A DNA stretch of 64,000 nt from Fischerella sp. PCC 9605. Lineage in GTDB: Bacteria; Cyanobacteriota; Cyanobacteriia; Cyanobacteriales; Nostocaceae. A program made the translations under genes and the position numbers. Under the pieces are notes generated by a model, which did not search any database, was not told the origin of the DNA, and saw only the letters and a program-made list of their open reading frames with translations. Positions 44,146-53,383 of the stretch are shown here, one piece after another (within the stretch, counting starts at the first letter, position 1; every line of letters starts with the position of its first letter). The stretch lies in the NCBI RefSeq assembly GCF_000517105.1, contig NZ_KI912149.1, positions 280-64,279 of the forward strand, written 5' to 3'.

Positions 44146-44166
44146 GGGGCGCTATCCTTGCGCCCC
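44146..44166 (-). terminator. Hairpin after RTX gene 1 (attenuator or terminator)
   Basis: GGGGCGC, loop TATCCTT, GCGCCCC; 15 bases after the RTX stop. On the minus strand it is followed by CTTTAG, not a strong U tract, so partial readthrough to the parvulin gene is plausible. Confidence 0.6.
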
Positions 44167-44181
44167 AGTGTGTCAAGCTAA

Positions 44182-44985
44182 TTAACAATCACAATGGAGT
44201 TGGACGTCGAATTTGGGTGAAAACCCAGCAGGCTTGTTTTCAATGATGGCGAATACAGTACCGTTGTAAGATAACGCACCAGTATGATGGTTGTATGCAA
44301 ACTGGTTGGTAGATGTCGCACCAAAGGATTTGCCGATACAGATTTTGTCGCCCTCTTTCCAGTTGAAGTCTTTGATGACGTCTACACCTTCCCACTTGGA
44401 GTTGAAGACAAACTTATCTGTGCCAGCACCACCCCATAGTGTATCATTGCCATAACCACCGACTAAGCAGTCGTTGCCTGCCTCTCCCCTCAAGGTGTCT
44501 TTGCCATTGCCACCATATAATTTGTCGTTGCCAGTCCAACCATAGAGGGTATCATTGCCATCACCACCATAAACATGATCGTCACCAGTCCAACCATCTA
44601 GGGTGTCATGGCCTGACTCTCCATACAGGTAGTCATTGCCATCGCCACCGTTGATGTAGTCATTGCCAGAATATCCCCACAAGTTGTCATTTCCTGCTTC
44701 ACCGTAGAGGGAATCATCACCTGTCCAGCCATCAATATGGTCGTTACCGTAACCACCATATAGTTTGTCGTTACCGTAACCACCATATATTTTGTCGTTT
44801 CCCCAATCGCCGTAAACTACATCATTATCAGGCAAACCAAAAATAGGGTTGTTCGGCCCGGCATGAACAGTATCATTACCACCCTTGGCGTAAACTACAT
44901 CATTCCCTGTCTTGGCATTGATGTTATCTGCGAAGTTGGTGCCGTGTATTACATCTGAACCAAGAGTACCGTTAATGTTAGCCAT
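44182..44985 (-). CDS. RTX calcium-binding repeat protein 1
   Basis: A 267-residue protein built of about fifteen RTX nonapeptides (GGxGNDxLY type, for example YGGDGNDTLYGW), followed by an ~75-residue tail (FVFNSKWEGVDVIKDFNWKE, GDKICIGKSFGA) that ends in CDC. There is no N-terminal signal peptide, as expected for type I secretion, where the C-terminus is the signal. Ca2+ binding folds the repeats outside the cell. The tail and the Cys-Asp-Cys end are shared with RTX protein 2. It is directly upstream of the parvulin, exporter and adaptor genes. Function after export is unknown (no enzymatic domain). Confidence 0.93.
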   Translation of the reverse strand: MANINGTLGSDVIHGTNFADNINAKTGNDVVYAKGGNDTVHAGPNNPIFGLPDNDVVYGDWGNDKIYGGYGNDKLYGGYGNDHIDGWTGDDSLYGEAGNDNLWGYSGNDYINGGDGNDYLYGESGHDTLDGWTGDDHVYGGDGNDTLYGWTGNDKLYGGNGKDTLRGEAGNDCLVGGYGNDTLWGGAGTDKFVFNSKWEGVDVIKDFNWKEGDKICIGKSFGATSTNQFAYNHHTGALSYNGTVFAIIENKPAGFSPKFDVQLHCDC

Positions 44986-45412
44986 GTAAAATTCTCCAAA
45001 AACAATCTGCTAAGGTTGGAAATCAGATTCTTTGTTTTTTCAGTCAAGTGACTGAAAAATTGTGGATTTTAGCTTGTCATCCTGATAAAAATCTGTGAAA
45101 TTCCCATTAATTCACAGATATATTGCGTAATCAGAACTGAACGTATTTATCTCCTTAATTTCCTACTAAATTTGATTTGTGAGAGTAAGTTTTACAGCCG
45201 TTTATTGTTGCTTTTTTTCTTCACTCCTTACTCTCTATAAACGAAGGTTCGATAGACAATATTCCAAAATTCACACAAAAAGTTTTGTTGTAGATTGTTA
45301 AGGCTTTTTATCAACTCTGTCATTAGGCTCTCTATGACTTACTGAGAGTTTCTTGATAACTTCTCATTCATAAGACACAACCATAAAAAATTATGGATAT
45401 GATGGATGCACG
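44986..45412. repeat. Duplicated RTX promoter region with remnant of the sigma gene start
   Basis: Aligns along its length with 46690-47110: shared TTTGATTTGTGAGAG, CTCTATAAACGAAGG, AAAAGTTTTGTTGTAGAT and CTTCTCATTCATAAGACAC. It ends ATGGATATGATG, the same first codons (MDMM) as the sigma-factor gene at 47097, then diverges. Confidence 0.85.
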
Positions 45413-45413
45413 A

Positions 45414-45449
45414 CAGTCCAGACACTCTACTAAGAGCGTGTCTGGACTG
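45414..45449. repeat. Inverted repeat CAGTCCAGACAC / GTGTCTGGACTG
   Basis: Two perfect 12-base arms around a 12-base loop, at the point where the duplicated sigma-gene start loses homology. Confidence 0.85.
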
Positions 45450-45772
45450 AAAATGTAAGAAATGTAAACTATATAAATTCTATTTTTCTTGATTAACAGC
45501 TATTGATTTACCCACAAATTTAAAGCAGACATGCTACTAAGATTTGTACTCTTAGAGGTAATTTATAAAGTAAACATTAAGTGCATGTAGGGTGTGTTAT
45601 CGCGTAGCGTAACGCACCAAAAACAGATGGTGCGTAGCGGCATTTTCATTTATTTTTTACTTGCAGTATCAATGTAGCACCGCTACACACGCTACAAGTT
45701 GAATTATTACTTTATAAATAACGTCTGATGTGAATTATCAAAACCAATGTTAGATCAAGGATTCTGGGCTTT

Positions 45773-45800
45773 GTAGAGACGCGAAATTTCGCGTCTCTAC
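45773..45800. repeat. 28-bp perfect palindrome, variant CGAAATTTCG
   Basis: Identical to the copy inside the exporter gene at 42434-42461; here intergenic. Confidence 0.95.
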
Positions 45801-45876
45801 ACCGAAAATACAAGGTTTCAGCCTCTAATTCACATTAAGCGTAAATAGTCTCTAATCATTTGAAAAGACTATAAAA

Positions 45877-45895
45877 GGGCGCAAGGATAGCGCCC
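45877..45895 (-). terminator. Terminator hairpin of RTX gene 2
   Basis: GGGCGC, loop AAGGATA, GCGCCC on the plus strand; on the minus strand it is followed by TTTTATAG. The loop is the reverse complement of that in the RTX gene 1 hairpin. Confidence 0.7.
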
Positions 45896-45912
45896 CTAGT
45901 TTGTCAAACTAA

Positions 45913-46689
45913 TTAACAATCACAATTGAGTTGGATGTCGAGATTGGGTGAAAATCCAGCAGGCTTGTTGTCGATGATGGCGAATACAGTACCGTTGTAA
46001 GATAACGCACCAGTATGATGGTTGTATGCAAACTGATTGGTAGATGTCGCACCAAAGGATTGGCTAATACAGATTTTGTCGCCTTGTTGCCGACTGAAGT
46101 CTTCGATGATGTCTACGCCTTCCCATTTGGAGTTGAAGACGAACTTATCTGCGCCAGCACCACCCCTGAGTCTGTCATTGCCAAAACCGCCAACTAGGCA
46201 GTCATTACCTGCCTCTCCATACAGCCTGTCATTGCCAAAACCACCATAAAGATGATCGTTGCCAGTCCAACCATAGAGGGTGTCGTTACCGTTACCACCA
46301 TAAACACGATCGTTACCAGTAGAACCATCTAGAGTGTCATGGCCTGATTCTCCAAACAAGTAGTCATTGCCATCGCCACCATAAAGTTTGTCATTGCCAT
46401 CATTACCTAGCAAGGTGTCATGTCCTGCTTCACCGTAGATAGAATCATTGCCTGTCCAGCCATCAAGGATGTCGTTACCGTAACCACCATAGAGTATGTC
46501 GTTGCCTGCGTCACCATTGACATAATCATTGTCAGTGTAACCAGGAACAGGTGTTGCCGGACCGGCGTAAACAGTGTCATTACCATCTTTAGCGTAAACT
46601 ACATCATTTCCTGTCTTGGCATCGATGGTATCTGCAAAATTGGTGCCGTGTATTACGTCTAGATCAGGAGTACCATTAATGTTAGCCAT
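45913..46689 (-). CDS. RTX calcium-binding repeat protein 2
   Basis: A 258-residue paralogue of the RTX protein at 44182-44985. The N-terminus (MANING, VIHGTNFADTIDAKTGNDVV) and the C-terminal tail (FNSKWEGVDIIEDFSRQQ to NCDC) are very similar, while the middle RTX units differ in number and order. It is a likely second substrate of the same exporter. Its gene has its own terminator and faces the sigma-factor gene across a 407-base spacer. Confidence 0.92.
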   Translation of the reverse strand: MANINGTPDLDVIHGTNFADTIDAKTGNDVVYAKDGNDTVYAGPATPVPGYTDNDYVNGDAGNDILYGGYGNDILDGWTGNDSIYGEAGHDTLLGNDGNDKLYGGDGNDYLFGESGHDTLDGSTGNDRVYGGNGNDTLYGWTGNDHLYGGFGNDRLYGEAGNDCLVGGFGNDRLRGGAGADKFVFNSKWEGVDIIEDFSRQQGDKICISQSFGATSTNQFAYNHHTGALSYNGTVFAIIDNKPAGFSPNLDIQLNCDC

Positions 46690-47096
46690 GTTAATTTCTC
46701 CAAAAACAATTCGTTAATGTTGAAAATTAGATTCTTTGTTTTTTAAGCAAATTAACTGAAAAAGAGTCAATTTTGGCTTTACATCTCGATAATAATTCTG
46801 TGAAGCTATCATTAATTCACAGATACATTTTTTAACTAAACCTAGACTTGTTTTTTCCTTAATCTCCTACAAAGTTTGATTTGTGAGAGGAAGTTTTACG
46901 CTCGTTGAGGGTTGATTTATGTCTTCACTCTCTACTCTCTATAAACGAAGGCGCGATCCAAAATATTCCGAAATTTATAGAAAAAGTTTTGTTGTAGATC
47001 GTTAAGCCTTTTTATCAACTTTATCATTAGGGTTCTCTACGAGTTACTAGGAGTTTATGGAGAACTTCTCATTCATAAGACACGACCATAAAAACA
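46690..47096. promoter_or_regulatory. Divergent promoter region of RTX gene 2 and the sigma-factor gene
   Basis: It is the intact copy of the region duplicated at 44986-45405. Blocks kept in both copies (TCTCTATAAACGAAGG, AAAAGTTTTGTTGTAGAT, TTCTCATTCATAAGACAC) are candidates for promoter or operator elements, as the rest has drifted. Confidence 0.6.
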
Positions 47097-47780
47097 ATGG
47101 ATATGATGTCACAACAAGAAAAATTGCTTAATCGCTACCTTGAGGGAGATACTCAACTTTGTAGGCAACTTTTGATTGCTCCAGAGTATCTACAAAAAGT
47201 GAAGAGAATTGCCCGCAAGCACACTCAAGGAACTTCTGTTTCCTGGCAAGATGCAGAGCAAACAGCCTATGAAAAAGTACTCCAAGCAGCAAAATCTGGA
47301 AAGTTTCGCGAAGGGGGAATCAAGAAGTTTTACTGCTGGGCAGAAACAGTAGCTCGATGTGAAATCATCGATCTTGTTCGTAAAGAAAAGCAATTTCACT
47401 GGAGCAGTTTAGATCGAAAGATTTCAGGAACAGAACTGCCGCTATCGGAAACTATCCCCGATAAATTCAACTTATTGGAAGCTATAGAGCGTAAAGATTT
47501 TATCCTTAGAGCAATAGAAGCAATAAAAGTTATTGATCGACGCTATCCCAATCAAGCTTATCAAAAACTGTGGCGAGGTCGGGTTGAAGGTAAAACCCAA
47601 ACTCAAATTTCTATCGAATTGGGAGTCACACAAAGCGATATCTCAAAGCGTTGGAAAAAATTATTAAAATACATTGCTCAAGAGTTAGGACTGTTGCCAT
47701 CTAAAGAAAATTTCCAACGAGAAGTACAAGCTACTCGACAGCAAAAAGCAGTGAGATTGCGCTCGGATGTACAATGGTAA
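47097..47780 (+). CDS. Sigma-70-family RNA polymerase sigma factor (ECF-like)
   Basis: A 227-residue factor. The sigma-2 part includes WQDAEQTAYEKVLQAAKSGK, FREGGIKKFYCWAETVARCE and IIDLVRKEKQFHW; the sigma-4 helix-turn-helix is GKTQTQISIELGVTQSDISK. The spacing is that of alternative, extracytoplasmic-function-like factors lacking region 1 and 3. There is no adjacent anti-sigma membrane protein; the next gene encodes a soluble protein of unknown family. It is divergent from the RTX gene, and the intervening region together with its first codons has been duplicated along with that gene, so a role in RTX expression is likely. Confidence 0.85.
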   Translation: MDMMSQQEKLLNRYLEGDTQLCRQLLIAPEYLQKVKRIARKHTQGTSVSWQDAEQTAYEKVLQAAKSGKFREGGIKKFYCWAETVARCEIIDLVRKEKQFHWSSLDRKISGTELPLSETIPDKFNLLEAIERKDFILRAIEAIKVIDRRYPNQAYQKLWRGRVEGKTQTQISIELGVTQSDISKRWKKLLKYIAQELGLLPSKENFQREVQATRQQKAVRLRSDVQW

Positions 47781-47928
47781 GATAACTATCCAAAAATTTC
47801 TTAAAATCCGCCAATTAATCAGAATTAGTACGACTGGGTATAGTAGAAGTTGCTAACCAGCTACTAGTAATAAATAAGACCACAAACTGAAAAAAAGATA
47901 ACCAATCATCGTCCGGAGCTAGAAACTC

Positions 47929-48687
47929 ATGCGTATGGACTTCAGTGAATTCACAACTTCGAGCTTTAAGAAGTTTTGTCAGGAACTGCCCCAACCGGGA
48001 GAAATCTGGGAAGTTAGTCGAGTTGCGCGAAGTCCTTTGCAGTTTTCAACACAAGAACAACAAAATCTCTACTCAAAGTCAGCGCGACGATTTCTTGGGG
48101 AAGACTCAACACCACGCTACGTGATGATTGTCAAGGAGCCTGAACCAGCGGTAGAGCAACAGAACAAATGGCAGGTAATTTCGGTAATGCTGCTGTCTGT
48201 AGAAACCAGTTTCCTCAGTGATGTGGATCTTCTGATTCCATCTCACCTTTCTGGAGTCGGACAAGATTTGCTTGCGGAAACTTGGCATGTGCTGCCCATG
48301 TTGGCTTGTAATTTATCACGCCTAATTGGGCAGCGGCTTTCTAGAAAAGTTTATGACTTATTGCTGACAGTGGGAGACCACTATCACGGTTTGGTTGATG
48401 AAGCACCCTTGCTCGCACAAATCCAGTTACTTGGGTTAGAAATGGGAATAACCTCAGCCAAACAACAGCCAGAAATTCAAGCCTTTCACCAGCAAGAAGA
48501 AGCTTGGAGTGATGTGTTGATAGTGCCAGTGGCGGCTTATCGTACCTACATAAAAACCATGAAACTTACTAATGCAATATTAGATGAAGCTTTGCAACTG
48601 GCTGTGTTGCAAAAACTTGTAGAGGATAAAAAAACTGCTCGACTGGATTTTAGATTAAAACAGGACAAAAAGACTCAGGAGTGCTGA
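47929..48687 (+). CDS. Unrecognised protein downstream of the sigma factor
   Basis: A 252-residue soluble protein. Notable segments: LPQPGEIWEVSRVARSP, RYVMIVKEPEP, WQVISVMLLSVETSFLSDVD and AETWHVLPMLACNLSRLIGQ followed by RLSRKVYDLLL. The order GEIWEV, VMIV, late RLIGQRLS is reminiscent of the PemK/MazF SH3-like barrel; this is inference from pattern only. GGAG precedes the ATG by nine bases. It is 148 bases after the sigma gene, in the same direction, so it may be a regulator of that factor. It ends one base before the convergent panB stop. Confidence 0.5.
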   Translation: MRMDFSEFTTSSFKKFCQELPQPGEIWEVSRVARSPLQFSTQEQQNLYSKSARRFLGEDSTPRYVMIVKEPEPAVEQQNKWQVISVMLLSVETSFLSDVDLLIPSHLSGVGQDLLAETWHVLPMLACNLSRLIGQRLSRKVYDLLLTVGDHYHGLVDEAPLLAQIQLLGLEMGITSAKQQPEIQAFHQQEEAWSDVLIVPVAAYRTYIKTMKLTNAILDEALQLAVLQKLVEDKKTARLDFRLKQDKKTQEC

Positions 48688-48688
48688 A

Positions 48689-49477
48689 TTAAATTCTACT
48701 ATGTGGATGTGGAAACTTCCGCTCTCGTACTTCTACGCTATAGTCCTGTACAGCTTGGGTAATCGTCTCGCGCAAATTTGTATAAACTTTCGCAAACGGC
48801 GGTTGTTTTTCTGAAAGCCCGATGACATCAGACGTGACTAATACCTGTCCATCACAATGCGGACCAGCACCAATGCCAATGGTAGGAACACTGAGTTTTT
48901 GTGTTATTTCAAATGCCAAATCGTTAGGGATGTGCTCTAATACGATCGAAAATACACCCGCTTGTTCGAGAGCGATCGCTTCTTGTAAAATCCTCTCTCG
49001 GGCTGCTTCCGTCTTTCCCTGTTGTCGCAAACCGATTTGATGTATTGATTGCGGTGTCAAACCCACATGGCCCATGACTGGAATTCCCGCTTGCACCAAA
49101 CGGGCAATAGTTTCTACCATTGCTGGATACCCACCTTCTAACTTTACTGCCTGTGCTCCAGCTTCTTTTAACGCCAGTCCAGCAGAGTGTATTGCTTGTT
49201 GGATGCTTTCTTGATACGTCAAAAATGGTAAATCTACGACGACCAAAGCACGTTTGACACCACGGCGAACAGCTTTGGCATGGTACAGCATTTCTTCTAG
49301 GGTGATTGGTAGTGTTGTTTCGTACCCCAACATCACCGCCATAGAATCACCCACCAAGATGAGATCAACACCAGCTGCATCGAGGAGTTGGGCGATCGCA
49401 TAATCCCAAGCCGTCAACGCCACAATTGCGCGTCCCTGCTGTTTCCATTGAATTAATTGCTGGGTGGTAACTGCCAT
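48689..49477 (-). CDS. panB: 3-methyl-2-oxobutanoate hydroxymethyltransferase (pantothenate pathway)
   Basis: Adds a hydroxymethyl group from methylene-tetrahydrofolate to ketoisovalerate, giving ketopantoate. Seen: [58 protein letters not shown] and the metal-site ending [15 protein letters not shown]. 262 residues, full length. The start ATG is immediately downstream of a GGGGATT array that occupies its leader. No panC or panD in the window. Confidence 0.95.
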   Translation of the reverse strand: MAVTTQQLIQWKQQGRAIVALTAWDYAIAQLLDAAGVDLILVGDSMAVMLGYETTLPITLEEMLYHAKAVRRGVKRALVVVDLPFLTYQESIQQAIHSAGLALKEAGAQAVKLEGGYPAMVETIARLVQAGIPVMGHVGLTPQSIHQIGLRQQGKTEAARERILQEAIALEQAGVFSIVLEHIPNDLAFEITQKLSVPTIGIGAGPHCDGQVLVTSDVIGLSEKQPPFAKVYTNLRETITQAVQDYSVEVRERKFPHPHSRI

Positions 49478-49484
49478 TTTGGAT

Positions 49485-49548
49485 TAGGGGATTGGGGATT
49501 GGGGATTGGGGATTGGGGATTGGGGATTGGGGATTGGGGATTGGGGAT
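49485..49548. repeat. STRR array (GGGGATT), nine copies
   Basis: Perfect period-7 array directly upstream of the panB start codon (eight bases away), so it is transcribed as the panB leader or contains the promoter. Confidence 0.9.
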
Positions 49549-49611
49549 TGAGATTTCACTTATTCTCCCTAGTGGTCTTTCCCATTAATTATGAGAGGTT
49601 TGTAGTGAGCG

Positions 49612-49655
49612 ATAAATCGCTCAATTTTAAGGGCTAAAGCCCTGACTACGAACTT
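49612..49655. repeat. Short dyads GAGCGATAAATCGCTC and AGGGCTAAAGCCCT
   Basis: Two adjacent small inverted repeats in the spacer between panB and the propeller gene, a type of dispersed cyanobacterial repeat. Confidence 0.6.
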
Positions 49656-49732
49656 TCACAACTCATCAAAACTAATGGAACCACTAGTTCCCGCTCCCTA
49701 GTCCCCGTTCCCTTATCACCGATACCCAATCC

Positions 49733-50854
49733 CTACTTTACAGCGCGAGTAAAAGCGAGATGGGGTGTTGCACTTGCCATTTTTGGCATTAACCAAGCAA
49801 GACCTTCAGTAGTGCCAATCCACAATTTATTGCCAACATCAGGCGCAAGGGAAAGCACACGACTGGAGGGAAGACCGGGAACTTCGTCTAGCACAGCACC
49901 AGTACTTGGATTCAATCGTAGCAAACCATTACCAGTACCGACCCAAACACTACCATCTTTAGCAAAACGGATTGCAGTCACGTCACGTCCCCGTAAGCGA
50001 GTTACAGACCGCAGCACAGCACCTGTTTTTGGGTTAATAACAAGGAGATTATTTGGCATTCCCGCCCAAATTAACCCCTCTGGGCTAATAGCTAAAGCTT
50101 GTACAGTCGTACCTGGTAAATTATCGATCCGCTTCATAATCAAAGCATTAGCCGTATTAACTCGCACTACTCCATCCAAAGTCCCCACCCAAAGTTGACC
50201 TTCAGCATCTAAACTCAGAGCATTAGCACTGACACCAGGAAGATTTTTGACATTGGTCATAATCAAGCCTTGGTCAGGACTAATCAAGGCTAAGCCATTA
50301 TCTGTTCCCGCCCATAAGTAACCCCGTTTGTCAACCAATAAAGATAAAACTCGCTTAGAAGGCAAAAATAAATTTTGCGCCGTAATTTCGTTACTACGGG
50401 GATCTACTCGCTTTAATCCTTCATAGGTTCCCACCCACAAGCGTCCGACTTTATCTTGAGTTAAAGCACCAATGGCAACATTCGGTAAACTCACACGAGC
50501 TAATATTTTGCCAGTGTTGGGGTCAATCCGCGACAACCCCCGCCAAGAAGCTACCCACAGATTACCTGTATATTCAGCCTGCAAAGCACTAACGCGATAA
50601 TCATTTTCTTGCAGGCGTTCTTGTAAATTGCGATCGTCTGGTAAGGGGTCTACCCGTCGTGGTGGCGAGGTAGCTGGGTAAGCAGGAGTTAATTCAGATG
50701 GATTAACGTTGAGAATTTTGGGTGTTGGAGTATTGCTGTTACTTTCTGGTGCAGTTGCCGGAATTGCTAGCGCTACTGTACCTAAACTTGGCAAAGCTAT
50801 CAACCCTAGCAAGGTAGAACCGAGCAATTTAGTACGTTTGTAAAACAATACCAC
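49733..50854 (-). CDS. Exported seven-bladed beta-propeller protein (two-component-regulator propeller repeats)
   Basis: A signal-like N-terminus (RTKLLGSTLLGLIALPSLGT) is followed by a Pro/Thr-rich stretch and seven repeats of the form LWVGTxxGLxRxDPxTG (for example LWVASWRGLSRIDPNTGK, VWVGTGNGLLRLNPSTG). This is the ligand-binding sensor propeller found in hybrid kinases, here without any kinase. It is likely periplasmic. The frame is open to an ATG at 50977, but that part translates intergenic repeats; GTG 50854 follows AAAGGA at eight bases and gives VVLFYKRTKLL, the expected start of a signal peptide. Confidence 0.8.
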   Translation of the reverse strand: MVLFYKRTKLLGSTLLGLIALPSLGTVALAIPATAPESNSNTPTPKILNVNPSELTPAYPATSPPRRVDPLPDDRNLQERLQENDYRVSALQAEYTGNLWVASWRGLSRIDPNTGKILARVSLPNVAIGALTQDKVGRLWVGTYEGLKRVDPRSNEITAQNLFLPSKRVLSLLVDKRGYLWAGTDNGLALISPDQGLIMTNVKNLPGVSANALSLDAEGQLWVGTLDGVVRVNTANALIMKRIDNLPGTTVQALAISPEGLIWAGMPNNLLVINPKTGAVLRSVTRLRGRDVTAIRFAKDGSVWVGTGNGLLRLNPSTGAVLDEVPGLPSSRVLSLAPDVGNKLWIGTTEGLAWLMPKMASATPHLAFTRAVK

Positions 50855-51952
50855 GGTTGTATTTCCTTTGGAGACAGTTTCTATCAACTCAGCCTCAAAA
50901 GGCGACTTCTTGTAAAAGTCGGGAAAAGGGTAAGGGGGAAAGGTTAAAGGGGTTGAATTTTCCTTTGCCCCTTTCACCTTTTCCCTTGTCCCCCTCTTGC
51001 AAAAATTACTTTTGCAAGAGGTCTAGGCTTGAGGTTAGTTTCAGTGTTCCCCTACAGCGTGGTTTTTAAACAAGGAAGGGGCAAAGGGAAAAGGAAGAAA
51101 ATTTGACCTTAACCTTTACCATTTAAGCTTTTCCCAGCTTCTTAACGTTCGCAATTAACAAAAAAATGCCAGCATCATACATAAAATCAGCGTTGTAGCT
51201 TCGTCTGATCTGCCTTTGAGATTGTTCAATATAACTATTCATGACATTCTGTAAAGTATTCTTAATAAAATGTTGAAAACTTTATGTAATAAAAAATTTA
51301 AATATAAAAGTTAAAAAGATCCAAAGAATAACTTATTGCATTCTTGATATATTGTGAAACAAGTTACAAATTACGTGGAGTGCAATCAGTCTTTCGCTCA
51401 CCACTCCCCTAAATGTAGGTCTATCAAAATTTCTCCTGTCTCTACCCTGTGAATGGGAGAGATACAGGGGGTGAAAAAGCGAAAAACTTGCTAGCCCACC
51501 TCCGACTATCCCCGAAATCAAAGATTATCTTGATATTTCCTCCGTTAATGGGGGAAAACGGGGGATGCTGGAGAAACCAACAATAATCATTTCGCCTCTA
51601 GCGAGGTTGGATGACATAAAAAAGTTTAGTGGAGTGCAAGCAACAGATAAAAAATGAAGTTTTATTCCTGGGAAAAGGGAAAGCTAAGAGCGTACAATAG
51701 TGCGTGCCTACAACGCAAGTACACTGGTGAGAAAATTACCCTATAGTTCCGAGTTGTGAAGCTCCAGCACGAACTTCTCAGGGTTTCCACCTCTCCTAGG
51801 TCGAAAAACCACTAACCTCTGTTGAAGACAGCCCCAAACCTAAAGATGTTCCAAATCTTTTTTCATTGATGAGGGGAAGGAGGCGAGGTTAGAGGAAGTT
51901 GCACGCAGCGTAGTTTGTAAATAGAAAGAGTGACTTCTTGGAAGGGAATAGT
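50855..51952. promoter_or_regulatory. Long upstream region of rbcL
   Basis: About 1.1 kb without a gene. The left part holds purine/pyrimidine-rich repeats and a hairpin at 50993-51021; the right part (about 51360-51952) is the likely rbcL promoter and leader, ending in GGAAGGGAAT before the rbcL ATG. I cannot place NtcA or LysR-type sites with confidence. Confidence 0.5.
50993..51021. repeat. Hairpin CCTCTTGCAAAA / TTTTGCAAGAGG
   Basis: Two perfect 12-base arms with loop ATTAC. The arm also occurs at 23401-23414. Confidence 0.8.
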
Positions 51953-53383
51953 ATGTCTTACGCTCAAACGAAGACTCAGACAAAAGCAGGGTATCAAGCC
52001 GGGGTTAAAGATTACAGACTGACTTATTACACCCCTGATTACACACCAAAAGATACAGATATATTAGCGGCATTCCGCGTTACGCCCCAGCCCGGCGTTC
52101 CACCAGAAGAAGCTGGTGCTGCTGTGGCGGCTGAGTCTTCCACTGGTACTTGGACAACCGTGTGGACGGACTTGCTGACCGACCTAGATCGCTACAAAGG
52201 TCGTTGCTACGATATCGAACCAGTTCCCGGCGAAGACAACCAGTTCATTTGCTACGTTGCCTATCCTCTGGATCTGTTTGAAGAAGGCTCTGTAACCAAT
52301 ATGTTGACCTCAATTGTAGGTAACGTATTTGGTTTCAAAGCCCTGCGGGCGCTGCGTTTGGAAGACTTACGCATTCCTGTTGCTTACCTGAAGACTTTCC
52401 AAGGGCCTCCCCACGGTATCCAAGTAGAGCGTGACAAAATCAACAAATACGGTCGTCCCCTGTTGGGTTGTACCATTAAGCCCAAGTTGGGTCTGTCTGC
52501 GAAGAACTACGGACGCGCTGTATACGAGTGCTTGCGCGGTGGTTTGGACTTCACCAAAGACGACGAAAATATTAACTCTCAGCCCTTCATGCGTTGGCGC
52601 GATCGCTTCTTGTTCGTTGCTGAAGCTATCCACAAAGCCCAAGCTGAAACTGGTGAGATCAAAGGTCACTACCTGAACGTTACCGCCCCCACCTGCGAAG
52701 AAATGCTCAAGCGGGCAGAGTTCGCTAAAGAACTGAAAATGCCCATCATCATGCACGACTACCTAACCGCAGGTTTTACTGCTAACACCACTTTGGCTAA
52801 GTGGTGCCGTGACAACGGTCTATTACTCCACATTCACCGGGCGATGCACGCCGTGATCGACCGTCAAAAGAACCACGGTATTCACTTCCGGGTTTTGGCT
52901 AAGTGCTTGCGGATGTCTGGTGGCGATCACATTCACACTGGTACGGTGGTCGGTAAGCTAGAGGGTGAGCGCGGTATTACAATGGGCTTCGTTGACCTGC
53001 TGCGCGAAAACTACGTTGAGCAAGACAAGTCTCGCGGTATTTACTTCACCCAAGATTGGGCTTCTATGCCTGGTGTAATGGCAGTTGCTTCTGGTGGTAT
53101 CCACGTATGGCACATGCCTGCACTGGTAGAAATCTTCGGCGATGACTCGGTGCTGCAATTTGGTGGTGGTACCCTCGGACACCCCTGGGGTAACGCTCCT
53201 GGCGCTACCGCTAACCGCGTTGCTTTGGAAGCTTGTATCCAAGCTCGTAACGAAGGCCGCAGCTTGGCTCGCGAAGGTAACGACGTTATCCGCGAAGCTG
53301 CCAAGTGGTCTCCTGAGTTGGCCGCTGCTTGCGAACTGTGGAAGGAAATCAAGTTCGAGTTCGAGGCAATGGATACCGTCTGA
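51953..53383 (+). CDS. rbcL: Ribulose-bisphosphate carboxylase large chain (form IB)
   Basis: The CO2-fixing subunit, assembled as L8S8 in carboxysomes. Seen: the loop [11 protein letters not shown] with the carbamylated Lys region, metal ligands in the same [34 protein letters not shown] (loop 6) and [15 protein letters not shown]. The ATG at 51953 gives 476 residues ([13 protein letters not shown]), the usual cyanobacterial length; the in-frame TTG at 51938 is part of the ribosome binding site region. It is followed by rbcX and rbcS in the order usual for Nostocales. Confidence 0.99.
   Translation: MSYAQTKTQTKAGYQAGVKDYRLTYYTPDYTPKDTDILAAFRVTPQPGVPPEEAGAAVAAESSTGTWTTVWTDLLTDLDRYKGRCYDIEPVPGEDNQFICYVAYPLDLFEEGSVTNMLTSIVGNVFGFKALRALRLEDLRIPVAYLKTFQGPPHGIQVERDKINKYGRPLLGCTIKPKLGLSAKNYGRAVYECLRGGLDFTKDDENINSQPFMRWRDRFLFVAEAIHKAQAETGEIKGHYLNVTAPTCEEMLKRAEFAKELKMPIIMHDYLTAGFTANTTLAKWCRDNGLLLHIHRAMHAVIDRQKNHGIHFRVLAKCLRMSGGDHIHTGTVVGKLEGERGITMGFVDLLRENYVEQDKSRGIYFTQDWASMPGVMAVASGGIHVWHMPALVEIFGDDSVLQFGGGTLGHPWGNAPGATANRVALEACIQARNEGRSLAREGNDVIREAAKWSPELAAACELWKEIKFEFEAMDTV

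Larger units (their letters stand above)
45450..45912. other. Non-duplicated spacer between the two RTX units
   Basis: No gene is seen. It contains a GTAACGCACC-type dispersed repeat (about 45587-45645), one 28-bp palindrome and the terminator of RTX gene 2. Confidence 0.5.

Noticed and set aside
44439-44654. His/Cys-rich frame opposite RTX gene 1
   Set aside because: Antisense of the RTX nonapeptide codons; the richness follows from Gly-Asn-Asp repeats.
45396-45463. 21-codon frame MDMMDARQS after the duplicated region
   Set aside because: It is the remnant of the sigma gene start and ends within a hairpin; not a likely gene.
50855-50977. Longer N-terminus of the propeller protein
   Set aside because: It reads intergenic repeat DNA, and GTG 50854 has a ribosome binding site and begins a signal peptide.
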